A DNA stretch of 8,140 nt from Anderseniella sp. GTDB taxonomy: Bacteria > Pseudomonadota > Alphaproteobacteria > Rhizobiales > Aestuariivirgaceae. This document shows positions 1-7,157 of this stretch, in pieces (the first letter of the stretch is position 1; every line of letters starts with the position of its first letter). Where the stretch lies: the NCBI GenBank assembly GCA_013041995.1, contig JABDRA010000214.1:1-8140 (forward strand). Direction: 5' to 3'. The notes beneath the pieces are model-generated. The model searched no databases. It saw nothing but the letters and a program-made list of their open reading frames with translations, and had not been told where the DNA came from. The position numbers and the translations under genes are program-made.

Positions 1-1213
1 GGATAAGTAGCGCGGCGCCGGCCAGAATGCGGAACAGCATGTCGAAGCCCCAGTGTTCATAGACAAAGGCAATCAGCGGTAACGATACGGCCAGTACGGA
101 AAACGCAACGACATATCTGATCCCGTAGATGCGCGCCCGGTATGGGCCGCTGGCCATCTTGCCTATCATGTAGTCGTTGATCGGTATCTGGCCGAATGCG
201 CCCAGCATGAAGCCAACCGCAACGGCCAATGCCATGGCGTCCGTCAGGCCCGGCATCAGTGAGAAAAACACCAACTGCATTATGGCCACCGTCATGAACA
301 CCAGCCGTGGCCCGTAACGATCCAGCATGCTGCCGACGATGACCTGGGCAATGGACGCTGCCGCGAAGACGATGAATGCCAATGAGCCAACCATGGTCGC
401 CATGTCGCCTTGGCCGGTTTCACCAACTCTCTGTGTCCATACTGAAAGCTGACTGGCCAGGCCTTGCAGGCGTTCATCGAAAATCTTCGGCAGCGCGAAG
501 GTTGTTGACTGGAAGATGATGGATGAAACCGCAGTCGTCAGGAACACGATCGCAGAGACCCGCACCAGCAGTGTCCGGTTTGCCGGTGACGGCGCTGCAG
601 TCGAAAATTGGCCAACTGGCTTTGAGGTCACTCGATCGGTGCGGATGGCATCGTGCCGCAAGGCAAAGTATGCCAGGCCTATTGCAATTGAGAAAATACC
701 GGGCAGGACAAACGCCATGCGCCAGCCACCATTGTCGATCAGATACCCGGTGATCAGGGCGGCGCTGGCCACACCCAGGTTACCCCAGACACCATTTGCC
801 GCAATTCGCATGCCGGTATTGCGCCAGGTCATGGTGACTATGGCCAGACCGACCGGATGATAGATTGCAGCGAACATGCCTATGACGAAAAGGCCAAAGC
901 CGATTTGGACAGGCGTCGTGGCAAAGCTGGTGGCAATCGCCGACAGGCCGATGCCGACAAAGAAGACAACCATCATGCCGTCCCTGCTCCACTTGTCTGC
1001 AAGCCAGCCGGCAGGAAGCGAGAAAAGACCGAACGCAAGAAACCCGGGCGTCGCATAGACAAGCAGGTCGGCATAACCAACGCCCCACTCCCGGTGCAAC
1101 GCCAGAGCCGCCACAGTTGCAAATATCAGAGTGAACAGGTGATCGAGGAAGTGCCCGATGTTCAACAGCAGGAAGTAACAGCGATCTCTGGTCACGGATG
1201 ATGAAACCTTCAT
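1..1213 (-). CDS. MFS transporter, FSR-like (3' end outside window)
   Basis: Probable inner-membrane secondary transporter or drug exporter of the major facilitator superfamily; substrate unknown. The frame is open for 404 codons from ATG 1213 to the left edge with no stop, so only a short C-terminal piece is missing. The translation is a series of hydrophobic segments. A motif-A-like loop follows the second helix (GWLADKWSRDG, residues 69-79), a second one lies in the C-terminal half (GSMLDRYGPR, about 294-303), and a long polar linker at about 185-215 separates the two six-helix halves. The early GHFLDHLF and later IYHPVG motifs recall the fosmidomycin-resistance (FSR) branch; this is a family guess. 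An in-frame ATG at 1246 would add 11 residues, but it overlaps the predicted -10 box, so ATG 1213 is preferred. No strong Shine-Dalgarno is visible. It is divergent from an AraC-type gene that is its likely regulator. Confidence 0.87.
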   Translation of the reverse strand, partial: MKVSSSVTRDRCYFLLLNIGHFLDHLFTLIFATVAALALHREWGVGYADLLVYATPGFLAFGLFSLPAGWLADKWSRDGMMVVFFVGIGLSAIATSFATTPVQIGFGLFVIGMFAAIYHPVGLAIVTMTWRNTGMRIAANGVWGNLGVASAALITGYLIDNGGWRMAFVLPGIFSIAIGLAYFALRHDAIRTDRVTSKPVGQFSTAAPSPANRTLLVRVSAIVFLTTAVSSIIFQSTTFALPKIFDERLQGLASQLSVWTQRVGETGQGDMATMVGSLAFIVFAAASIAQVIVGSMLDRYGPRLVFMTVAIMQLVFFSLMPGLTDAMALAVAVGFMLGAFGQIPINDYMIGKMASGPYRARIYGIRYVVAFSVLAVSLPLIAFVYEHWGFDMLFRILAGAALLI

Positions 1214-1244
1214 TGATGCCGGCAGCTTTACCGGTTGTGCCTTC

Positions 1245-1274
1245 ATAATAGGTTTGTCTGTTTTTCGATGTCAT
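1245..1274 (-). promoter_or_regulatory. Predicted sigma70-like promoter for the MFS gene
   Basis: Read on the minus strand, a -35 ATGACA (1274-1269, 5 of 6 to consensus) is followed after 18 bp by a -10 TATTAT (1250-1245, 5 of 6). Transcription would begin near 1238 and leave a leader of about 25 nt before ATG 1213. The -35 hexamer shares a base with the neighbouring direct repeat, which is typical for an activator that contacts RNA polymerase. Predicted from sequence only. Confidence 0.55.
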
Positions 1275-1306
1275 GCCAGACTTCGTCGAAAACCTGCCAA
1301 ACTTGG
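1274..1306. promoter_or_regulatory. Tandem operator half-sites, 21-bp period
   Basis: TGCCAGACTTCG at 1274-1285 and TGCCAAACTTGG at 1295-1306 match in 10 of 12 positions and start exactly 21 bp apart, two helical turns. Direct repeats of about this spacing are the usual target of AraC-family dimers. They lie between the divergent MFS and AraC genes, and the MFS-proximal copy abuts the predicted -35 box. Binding by the adjacent regulator is inferred. The distal copy lies just before the regulator start, so autoregulation is also possible. Confidence 0.5.
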
Positions 1307-1312
1307 TTTGTT

Positions 1313-2113
1313 ATGGAAAGTGAGATTGCCGTGAGTATCGCCACCTTGCGCAGCACCAATCCAGGCGACTACCAGGATCTGCCGCAACCGATTGTGGTGA
1401 TGGCGAAAAGGTTTGCCGATGGTTTTTCCATTCCGATGCATGAGCATGAACGCGATCAACTGCTTTATGCAATCCGCGGTGTCATGAGGCTCAGAACACA
1501 GCAGGACGCGTGGATCGTGCCGCCTGATGGTGCTGCGTATATCCCGGCCGGGCTGTCCCATTCAGTCAGCATGCATGGCAATGTGGACATGCGCACCTTG
1601 TATATCGATCCTCTTGCTGTCCGCAAACGCCCACAAGGGTTGAGCGTTGTAACTGTTCCGGGCTTGTTGAAGGAATTGATCCTGGCCCTGGGCGAAGAAC
1701 CTGTTGCTTATGACCCCGACAGCCGTGGCAGTCTCATTGCTCAATTGATCGAGCGGGAAATTCACCTGGCACAAGCGCTTTCGCTGCATGTCCCCCTTCC
1801 CCGGGATACCAGGTTGCAAAAGCTGTGCGCGGAGCTTCTGGCCGATCCTTCAGACCGCCGGACACTGGATGGATGGTCTGAAGTTGCCGGAGCGTCCCCA
1901 CGGACCCTGGCGCGACTTTTTGAACGTGACCTCGGAATGAGTTTTATACAATGGCGACAACGTGTGCGCTTTCAAAGTGCGCTTGAAGCCTTGTCACAGG
2001 GTGTGCCGGTTTCTGTAGTCGCAAAAATGCACGGGTACCGAAGCCCGAGTGCATTTTCGGCTGCCTTCGCCAAAGCCATGGGGCATGCGCCGTCCAGAGT
2101 TATGCAGGGTTGA
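1313..2113 (+). CDS. AraC-family transcriptional regulator with N-terminal cupin
   Basis: DNA-binding regulator, 266 residues from this start. The N-terminal half is an AraC-type sensing cupin: the HEHERDQLLYAIRGVM segment (about 43-58) and the following YIPAGLSHSV (about 76-85) are typical of the jelly-roll ligand domain. The C-terminal HTH_18 domain covers about 185-266, with a first helix-turn-helix around GASPRTLARLFERDLGMS and a second around VAKMHGYRSPSAFSAAFAKAMG. The layout resembles NimR/YeaM-type regulators, which are divergent from an MFS gene and control it; the effector here is unknown. The start is uncertain. ATG 1313 has no clear ribosome site. GTG 1331, six codons later, has a purine-rich stretch (GGAAAGTGAG) just ahead and may be the true start. 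A longer TTG start at 1235 would run through the promoter and operator and is unlikely. Confidence 0.9.
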   Translation: MESEIAVSIATLRSTNPGDYQDLPQPIVVMAKRFADGFSIPMHEHERDQLLYAIRGVMRLRTQQDAWIVPPDGAAYIPAGLSHSVSMHGNVDMRTLYIDPLAVRKRPQGLSVVTVPGLLKELILALGEEPVAYDPDSRGSLIAQLIEREIHLAQALSLHVPLPRDTRLQKLCAELLADPSDRRTLDGWSEVAGASPRTLARLFERDLGMSFIQWRQRVRFQSALEALSQGVPVSVVAKMHGYRSPSAFSAAFAKAMGHAPSRVMQG

Positions 2114-2116
2114 TCG

Positions 2117-2154
2117 AACTGCGACCTGCCGGTGGGCCATAGTAAGGCGCAGTT
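2117..2154. terminator. Shared hairpin between convergent genes
   Basis: AACTGCG at 2117-2123 is exactly complementary to CGCAGTT at 2148-2154. After one bulged A the stem continues with CCT (2125-2127) against AGG (2145-2147), leaving a 17-nt loop. It lies exactly between the AraC stop codon (2111-2113) and the stop codon of the convergent hydrolase (2156-2158). Neither strand has a T-run after the stem, so it is not a canonical intrinsic terminator. It may act as a bidirectional mRNA 3'-end hairpin or transcription barrier. Confidence 0.4.
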
Positions 2155-2155
2155 A

Positions 2156-2953
2156 TCAGCAGATCTCCACGACCATCCCGTCATACGCCGGAACGACATT
2201 TGCCGGCAGTTCTGCGCACAAGGTTTGATAATCCATGTCAATGTGCATGTTCGTCAGTATGGCCCGTTTCGGTTTGATGCGCTCAATCCATGCAAGTGCG
2301 TCTTTAAGACTGAAATGGCTTGGATGCGGCGTGCGCCTGAGTGCATCAACTATCCAGATGTCGAGACCTTCCAGGTACTGCAGCGACTGGTCCGGCACCT
2401 TGATGAGGTCCGGCGTGTAAGCCACATCGCAGATGCGAAACCCCAGTGCGTCGATGTCGCCATGGTTCACCTCAAACGGCATCGCGATAATCTCACCCGC
2501 CTCACCGGTTGTTGAAACAGGTATTTCAGGCTCGATACCATTCATTTCCAGTATTGGTGGATATGAGGATCCGGGCGGCGTGACGAAACAATAGCTGAAC
2601 CGGGACATCAGCATGTCTGCCGTTGATCGCTCGGCCCACACGCTGACCCTTGATCGCATGTTGATCGCAACCTGGCGCAGATCATCGATACCGTGGGTAT
2701 GGTCTGCGTGTTCATGAGTGAACCAGACCCCGTCAAGAGACCCGGCGTTTGCGCTGTTGAGTTGCGAGACGAGATCAGGTGTTGTGTCTACCAGCACACG
2801 GGTGAGGGCATCCCCTTCCCGCCTGTCCAGCAAAACCGAACACCTCTTGCGGCGGTTTTTCGGCTCGTCCGGATCGCACTGACCCCAGTTGTTGCCGACG
2901 CGCGGTACGCCACCTGACGACCCACATCCCAGAATTGTCAATGTCAGGCTCAT
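2156..2953 (-). CDS. PhnP-like MBL-fold metallohydrolase
   Basis: Cytoplasmic metal-dependent hydrolase, 265 residues, of the metallo-beta-lactamase fold and closest in pattern to PhnP-type phosphodiesterases (COG1235). Visible features are the N-terminal LGCGSSGGVPRVG strand-turn, the metal-binding THEHADH (H80, H82, D84, H85), H164 in VNHGDI, D182 in YTPD, D203 in IVDALR, the HPSHFSL motif near 210-216 and H237 in NMHIDMD. A complete two-metal site can therefore be assigned. E. coli PhnP has a structural-zinc cysteine cluster near the N-terminus; here only C26 lies in the matching region, so that zinc is probably absent. No phosphonate (phn) genes are present, so the PhnP reaction should not be assumed. 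The ATG overlaps the tatD stop in an ATGA, implying translational coupling. It is the last gene of the operon and converges on the AraC gene. Confidence 0.93.
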   Translation of the reverse strand: MSLTLTILGCGSSGGVPRVGNNWGQCDPDEPKNRRKRCSVLLDRREGDALTRVLVDTTPDLVSQLNSANAGSLDGVWFTHEHADHTHGIDDLRQVAINMRSRVSVWAERSTADMLMSRFSYCFVTPPGSSYPPILEMNGIEPEIPVSTTGEAGEIIAMPFEVNHGDIDALGFRICDVAYTPDLIKVPDQSLQYLEGLDIWIVDALRRTPHPSHFSLKDALAWIERIKPKRAILTNMHIDMDYQTLCAELPANVVPAYDGMVVEIC

Positions 2954-3759
2954 GCAGTCTTCCCGTAGGCGGCAGGCCGCGGGGCCTTGTCAAACAGGCG
3001 GAAGAAATTATCCGATGTGATATCCGCCATTTGTTCGACACTTACACCTTTGACATCGGCCAGATGAGCCAGTGTATGGGCTGTATAGGCCGGTTCATTG
3101 CTTTGGCCACGATGAGGCACTGGTGCGAGATAAGGGGCATCGGTTTCCACCAGCATCTTGTCCATCGGGCACAATCTGGCGGCGTCCCGGATGGCTTCCG
3201 CCGACTTGAAGGTCACGATACCTGAAAATGAAAGATATGCGCCGATCGCCAGGCCGCGTTCGGCCAGTTCGATACTGGAAGAAAAGCAATGCAAAAGTGG
3301 TTTGAATGCCCCCTTCCCCATCTCATCTTCCAGGATATCCGCGGTATCTGCTTCAGCCGACCGGGAATGGATGACCAATGGCAGGCCGGTCTCACGCGCA
3401 GCGGCAATGTGGGTGCGAAAACCCTGGGCCTGAACATCGCGCGGTGAATTGTCGTAATGATAGTCCAGCCCGGCCTCACCAACGCCGATGCACTTGGAAT
3501 GTTGCGCCAGCGCAACCAGTTGCCCGGCAGTCACGTCGGGTTCTTCGGCAGCATTGTGCGGGTGGGTTCCGACAGTGCAGAACACTTCGTCATGAGCCTC
3601 GGCAATGGCGCAGATGGCACCAAAGTTTTTAACCCTCGTCGAGATCGACACCATCAGGTGAACACCAGCCTCGTGGGCACGGGACATCACACCGGCAATG
3701 TCGTCATGCAGGACATCGAAGTCGAGATGGCAATGGCTGTCTACAATGGCGGGTTTCAT
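2950..3759 (-). CDS. tatD: TatD family metal-dependent hydrolase
   Basis: TatD-family enzyme of the amidohydrolase TIM-barrel type, 269 residues, a usual length. Characterised members are metal-dependent DNases (3'-5' exonuclease activity linked to DNA repair or turnover) or D-aminoacyl-tRNA deacylases; which applies here cannot be read from sequence. All family landmarks are present: VDSHCHLDF (H9, H11), TVGTHPHNA (62-70), GVGEAGLDY with E95, VIHSR with H131, LLHCFS with H157, ETDAPYLAP with D207, and RGQSNEP (217-223). The gene starts 19 bases after the metG stop and has a purine-rich AAAGAG ahead of its ATG. Its stop overlaps the start of the MBL hydrolase gene by ATGA. The metG-tatD-MBL order is common in alphaproteobacteria, so this is the normal chromosomal copy. 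Confidence 0.95.
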   Translation of the reverse strand: MKPAIVDSHCHLDFDVLHDDIAGVMSRAHEAGVHLMVSISTRVKNFGAICAIAEAHDEVFCTVGTHPHNAAEEPDVTAGQLVALAQHSKCIGVGEAGLDYHYDNSPRDVQAQGFRTHIAAARETGLPLVIHSRSAEADTADILEDEMGKGAFKPLLHCFSSSIELAERGLAIGAYLSFSGIVTFKSAEAIRDAARLCPMDKMLVETDAPYLAPVPHRGQSNEPAYTAHTLAHLADVKGVSVEQMADITSDNFFRLFDKAPRPAAYGKTA

Positions 3760-3778
3760 ATCACGTTGCGCTCTTTGT

Positions 3779-5329
3779 TCAGGCCTGGTCTTCTTCTACA
3801 TAACGAGGAAACACCCCTTCCGGTTTCGGCAGTTCGGTACCTGACGGCAACCGGGCTGTGTCGCCCAGATGCGCAAAGTCTCTTGCATCGTCTGGAACCA
3901 CAAGCAGGTCGAGCAATTTGGCCGCTGAGGCCGGCATGTAGGGTTGCGCAAGTATGGCCACCTGCCGGATAACTTCAGCGGTTACGTACAGGACAGTCGC
4001 CATGCGTTCGGGGTCGGTTTTTTTCAGCGCCCATGGTTCCTGGCCGGCAAAATATCGATTGGCATCCGCGACGACTTTCCAGATGGCGTCCAGGGACTTG
4101 TGCAACGCCTGCACTTCATGGTGTTCGCGACACTGCGGAAGGAGTGCGTCAGCTGCGGCCAGAATCTCTTTTTCCTGGGGGGTGAGTTCACCAGGCGACG
4201 GCATTATACCTTCGCAGTAGTTGGCGATCATCGACAATGAACGCTGTGCCAGGTTGCCAAGGTCATTGGCAAGATCAGCGTTCACCCGGTTCACAATGGC
4301 TTCATGGCTGTAATTGCCATCCTGGCCGAACGGCACTTCGCGCATGAAGAAATACCGCACCTGGTCAACACCATACTGATCGATCATCGACTGCGGATCG
4401 ACAACATTGCCGACCGACTTGGACATCTTCTCACCGCGATTGAACAGGAAGCCATGACCAAACACCCGTTTGGGCAGCGGCAATCCGGCAGACATCAGGA
4501 AGGCCGGCCAGTAGACGGCATGAAATCGGACAATGTCCTTGCCGATAATGTGGACATCCGCCGGCCAGTATTTTGCCAGTACCGGATCATCTTTGAGGTA
4601 TCCGGTTGCGGTCATGTAGTTGGTCAAGGCATCGACCCACACATACATGATATGGCCGGGCGCGCCGGGCACCGGGATTCCCCAGTCAAAGGTCGTGCGT
4701 GAGACCGACAGGTCCTTCAGACCGCCCTTGACGAAGCTGACAACTTCGTTTCGGCGTTCAGACGGGCCGATATAGTCCGGTTGCTCGTCATAGAGCTTCA
4801 GAAGCTTGTCCTGATACGCAGACAGTTTGAAGAAGTAACTTTCTTCCTCCACCCATTCAACGGGTGTGCCGGTCTTGACGGCGAATTTTCCGCCGTCGCG
4901 GTCTTCAAGTTCTTCTTCGCCGTAGAAGGCTTCGTCCCTGACTGAATACCAGCCGGCATATTTGTCGAGATAGATGTCACCGGCTGCATCCATCCTTTTC
5001 CAGATCGTCTGGACGGCCTCGTAGTGGCGCGGCTCGGAGGTGCGGATGAAGTCATCGTTTGAACAGTTCAGCGCCTTGACCATGGCTTCAAACTTTGGTG
5101 CCATTTCGTCTACAAATTCAGCTGCCGTGCGATCCTGTTTCTGGGCCGTTTGCTGAATTTTCTGGCCGTGTTCGTCAGTGCCCGTGACGAACAACACATC
5201 ATAGCCGTCCAGCCTCTTGAAGCGCGCCATTGCATCGGTCGCCAGTGCTTCGTAGGCGTGGCCGATATGTGGTGCGCCATTGGGGTACGAGATGGCAGTT
5301 GTGATGTAGAATGTGGGCTTTTCGGTCAT
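3779..5329 (-). CDS. metG: Methionine--tRNA ligase
   Basis: Class I aminoacyl-tRNA synthetase that charges tRNA-Met and initiator tRNA with methionine in the cytoplasm; 516 residues. The Rossmann core carries HIGH (residues 21-24, after ISYPNGAP) and KMSKS (301-305, in NRGEKMSKSVGN). Substrate-pocket motifs such as TGTDEHG and the WVDALTNY region are intact, and the helical anticodon-binding domain fills the C-terminal third. There is no C-terminal EMAP/Trbp111-like tRNA-binding domain. The connective-peptide knob reads YSVRDEAFYGEEEL with no cysteine pairs, so this is a zinc-free form. The start at 5329 is chosen because translation then begins right at the conserved core, and AAGAAG sits a few bases upstream, 10 bases after the holB stop. 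An upstream in-frame ATG (5371) would overlap holB and add 14 residues unlike the family. Confidence 0.97.
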   Translation of the reverse strand: MTEKPTFYITTAISYPNGAPHIGHAYEALATDAMARFKRLDGYDVLFVTGTDEHGQKIQQTAQKQDRTAAEFVDEMAPKFEAMVKALNCSNDDFIRTSEPRHYEAVQTIWKRMDAAGDIYLDKYAGWYSVRDEAFYGEEELEDRDGGKFAVKTGTPVEWVEEESYFFKLSAYQDKLLKLYDEQPDYIGPSERRNEVVSFVKGGLKDLSVSRTTFDWGIPVPGAPGHIMYVWVDALTNYMTATGYLKDDPVLAKYWPADVHIIGKDIVRFHAVYWPAFLMSAGLPLPKRVFGHGFLFNRGEKMSKSVGNVVDPQSMIDQYGVDQVRYFFMREVPFGQDGNYSHEAIVNRVNADLANDLGNLAQRSLSMIANYCEGIMPSPGELTPQEKEILAAADALLPQCREHHEVQALHKSLDAIWKVVADANRYFAGQEPWALKKTDPERMATVLYVTAEVIRQVAILAQPYMPASAAKLLDLLVVPDDARDFAHLGDTARLPSGTELPKPEGVFPRYVEEDQA

Positions 5330-5339
5330 GTAGTCTTCT

Positions 5340-6377
5340 TTATGCCTTGCGGGCTTGCTCGATAAGGTCAAACGCCTGCAGCAGTGTCAGACGACGGTCG
5401 AGGTTTAGGGCATTTGTTTCGCGAATGGAATGCCCGATTGTCTGGTGGATATCTGCCAGTGCGCGACCCTGGCCCATGGCTGCCGAAGCCCTGGCGGCCG
5501 TGGCTGCGGCAGCGGTGATCCAGCCGTCCAGCAAGGCGCAAAACACATTGAACCGGTCATCGGTGCCCCTGCCATGCAGCGAGTTGGCTATGGTCATTCG
5601 GGTTTTCATGTCGAGACGGCCTGCTTCGGCTGCCTTGGCGAAACGGTCGAAGATTGCACCGGCGCCGGTTTCAGCCAGAGCCATGGCGAGACCGGGCCTG
5701 CCATTGGCAATCCCGACGTGCGGTATTGCCTGTTTGCCCAATCCGTCCGGCAACAGCTCAAGCGCAGATACGGTGTCTTCCGGCGACAGAGGATGCAGCG
5801 GCAGTTCAATACAGCGCGACCTGATGGTTGGCAACAAGCGGCCGCGCTCATGACACAGCAGGATGAACAGGCTCTTTTCAGGCGGCTCTTCAAGGGTTTT
5901 CAGAATAGAGTTGGCTGCAGCCGCGTTCATTTCATCGGCAACATCAACGATTGCAATGCGCCATCCTCCGGCGCCGGCTGTCTTGCTGAAAAAGTCCGCA
6001 GCCCTTCTGCTGGCATCAACGGTTATGCCTGCCTTGAGCTTTCCCTTGTCGACGTCGCGTTGCAGGACCAGCAGATCTGGATGTGAGCGCGCGGATACTT
6101 GCGCTGCGACAATGTCTTCGGCTGGTACCGACAGTGTGTCGGCGGGCGCGGTTTCATGATCCGGATAGCGCAGGAGATATCGCGCGAGACGATAGGCCAG
6201 CGTGGCCTTGCCAATCCCCTGTGGACCGGTAATCAGCCAGCCATGATGAAACCGGCCGGACTGATAGGCGTCCAGCAGATGCTGTTCGGCTGCGTCATGA
6301 CCAATGAGATTGTTGGTATGGCGCGGATGCAGAACTGTTTCGCGCGGATCGGTTTGCTCATCGTCTTTTGCACTCAT
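5340..6377 (-). CDS. holB: DNA polymerase III subunit delta prime
   Basis: Clamp-loader delta-prime subunit of the replicative polymerase, 345 residues, which with delta and DnaX loads the beta clamp. The N-terminal AAA+ module begins with NNLIGHDAAEQHL (22-34), which resembles the usual LIGQ segment. It has an intact P-loop GPQGIGKAT (51-59), a DVADEMN Walker-B-like strand (145-151), NSILKTLEEPP (156-166) and the RSRC motif (186-189) whose SRC residues supply the trans-acting arginine. A helical C-terminal collar domain follows. Unlike E. coli delta prime there is no four-cysteine zinc module between the P-loop and residue 174. The intact P-loop also differs from E. coli, where it is degenerate. 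The start overlaps the tmk stop as ATGA and metG begins 10 bases after its TAA stop, so it is the middle gene of a coupled operon. Confidence 0.94.
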   Translation of the reverse strand: MSAKDDEQTDPRETVLHPRHTNNLIGHDAAEQHLLDAYQSGRFHHGWLITGPQGIGKATLAYRLARYLLRYPDHETAPADTLSVPAEDIVAAQVSARSHPDLLVLQRDVDKGKLKAGITVDASRRAADFFSKTAGAGGWRIAIVDVADEMNAAAANSILKTLEEPPEKSLFILLCHERGRLLPTIRSRCIELPLHPLSPEDTVSALELLPDGLGKQAIPHVGIANGRPGLAMALAETGAGAIFDRFAKAAEAGRLDMKTRMTIANSLHGRGTDDRFNVFCALLDGWITAAAATAARASAAMGQGRALADIHQTIGHSIRETNALNLDRRLTLLQAFDLIEQARKA

Positions 6378-7009
6378 CCCGCTGTATCCTCAAAGTGGGG
6401 TGCTACAGCTTGCCAGACTGATGTCGCAATCTGGTCAATAGAACCGGATGCATCAATGAGGCTGCATCTGGCAGAAAATTTATCCGCGACAGCCAGATAA
6501 CCGTCGCGCAACCGGTTGTGAAATTCCAGGCCTTTGCGCTCAAAGCGATCGTCGCCGCCTCGCAACACCGCTCTTTCGAGGCCAATACGCGGGTCAAGGT
6601 CAAACACCAGGGTAAGATCAGGCTGGTGGTCGCCAACGACCTTGCGATCCAGTTGCTCGATTAGATGTTTGTCACCATTGCCGGCATATCCCTGATACGC
6701 CCGTGTTGAGTCGGCGAAACGGTCGCAGATGACGATTGCGCCATTTTCCAGTGCGGGGACGATGGTCTGGCGCAAATGGCTTTCACGCGCGGCGTAATTG
6801 AGCAGTATTTCCGCAGTTACGCTCCATCGGCCGGTTTCGCCGGTTACCAGCAATTTCCGGATTGCATCTGCATCCGGCGATCCACCTGGCTCGCGTGTTT
6901 CAACAACCCGGTTTCCTGACTGGCGCAACCGCTCAGCGAGCAACGCTGTTTGCGTACTCTTCCCGGTTCCCTCACCGCCTTCAAATGTAATGAACAATGC
7001 CCGTTTCAT
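6374..7009 (-). CDS. tmk: Thymidylate kinase (dTMP kinase)
   Basis: Phosphorylates dTMP to dTDP using ATP, an essential cytoplasmic step of dTTP synthesis; 211 residues, the normal family size. Visible motifs are the P-loop GGEGTGKST (11-19), TREPGG (38-43), the CDRFADSTRAYQG substrate and catalytic segment (95-107), FDLDP (136-140) and a LID region RGGDDRFERKG (150-160). The start is well fixed: an in-frame TAG lies five codons upstream (7024-7022) with no start codon between. No good ribosome site precedes the ATG; the nearest purine-rich stretch (AGGTGGAAAAGG) is 18 bases away, inside the inverted repeat of the upstream element. The stop overlaps the holB start (ATGA). As first gene after the palindromic element, its promoter must lie in or near that element unless transcription reads through from the carboxypeptidase gene. 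Confidence 0.97.
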   Translation of the reverse strand: MKRALFITFEGGEGTGKSTQTALLAERLRQSGNRVVETREPGGSPDADAIRKLLVTGETGRWSVTAEILLNYAARESHLRQTIVPALENGAIVICDRFADSTRAYQGYAGNGDKHLIEQLDRKVVGDHQPDLTLVFDLDPRIGLERAVLRGGDDRFERKGLEFHNRLRDGYLAVADKFSARCSLIDASGSIDQIATSVWQAVAPHFEDTAG

Positions 7010-7023
7010 GTGGGCTACAAGCT

Positions 7024-7055
7024 AGAACCTTTTCCACCTAAATAGAAGCGTTTGA
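7024..7055 (+). repeat. Left terminal inverted repeat of the element
   Basis: It begins AGAACCTTTTCCACCTAAAT. It pairs with 7257-7288 with only three mismatches in 32 (left positions 7027, 7044 and 7047). The complement of this arm holds the purine-rich stretch AGGTGGAAAAGG facing tmk. Confidence 0.8.
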
Positions 7056-7152
7056 TGGCACCAAATCATTTCACTCGGCTAGGCGCAAAGTGAAGCGCGA
7101 TGTGGGACATCGGGCGAGCTTTTCAACACCGCCGATGGACTGATTTGGTCCA
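7056..7152. repeat. Internal hairpin 1 of the element
   Basis: The base of the stem pairs 7056-7068 with 7141-7152: 12 bp including the exact CCAAATCA/TGATTTGG pair, with one bulged C at 7059. Further in, TCGGC (7075-7079) pairs with GCCGA (7131-7135), and the tip is GATGT-GGG-ACATC (7099-7111). The middle is poorly paired. Confidence 0.6.
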
Positions 7153-7157
7153 CCGAA

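Noticed and set aside
1214..1246. Upstream ATG 1246 for the MFS gene
   Set aside because: The codon overlaps the predicted -10 box, so it would not be in the transcript from that promoter. It remains possible if the promoter call is wrong.
780..1274. Minus-strand open frame of 164 codons
   Set aside because: It is a shadow frame of the MFS gene, rich in Cys, Arg and His. The true frame gives a clean membrane transporter across the whole region.
1235..1312. N-terminal extension of the AraC gene from TTG 1235
   Set aside because: It would translate through the promoter and operator region and adds a Cys-rich stretch unlike AraC-family N-termini.
5330..5371. Longer metG start at 5371
   Set aside because: It would overlap holB, and the extra 14 residues do not look like the family N-terminus. 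ATG 5329 follows a purine-rich site and leads straight into the core.
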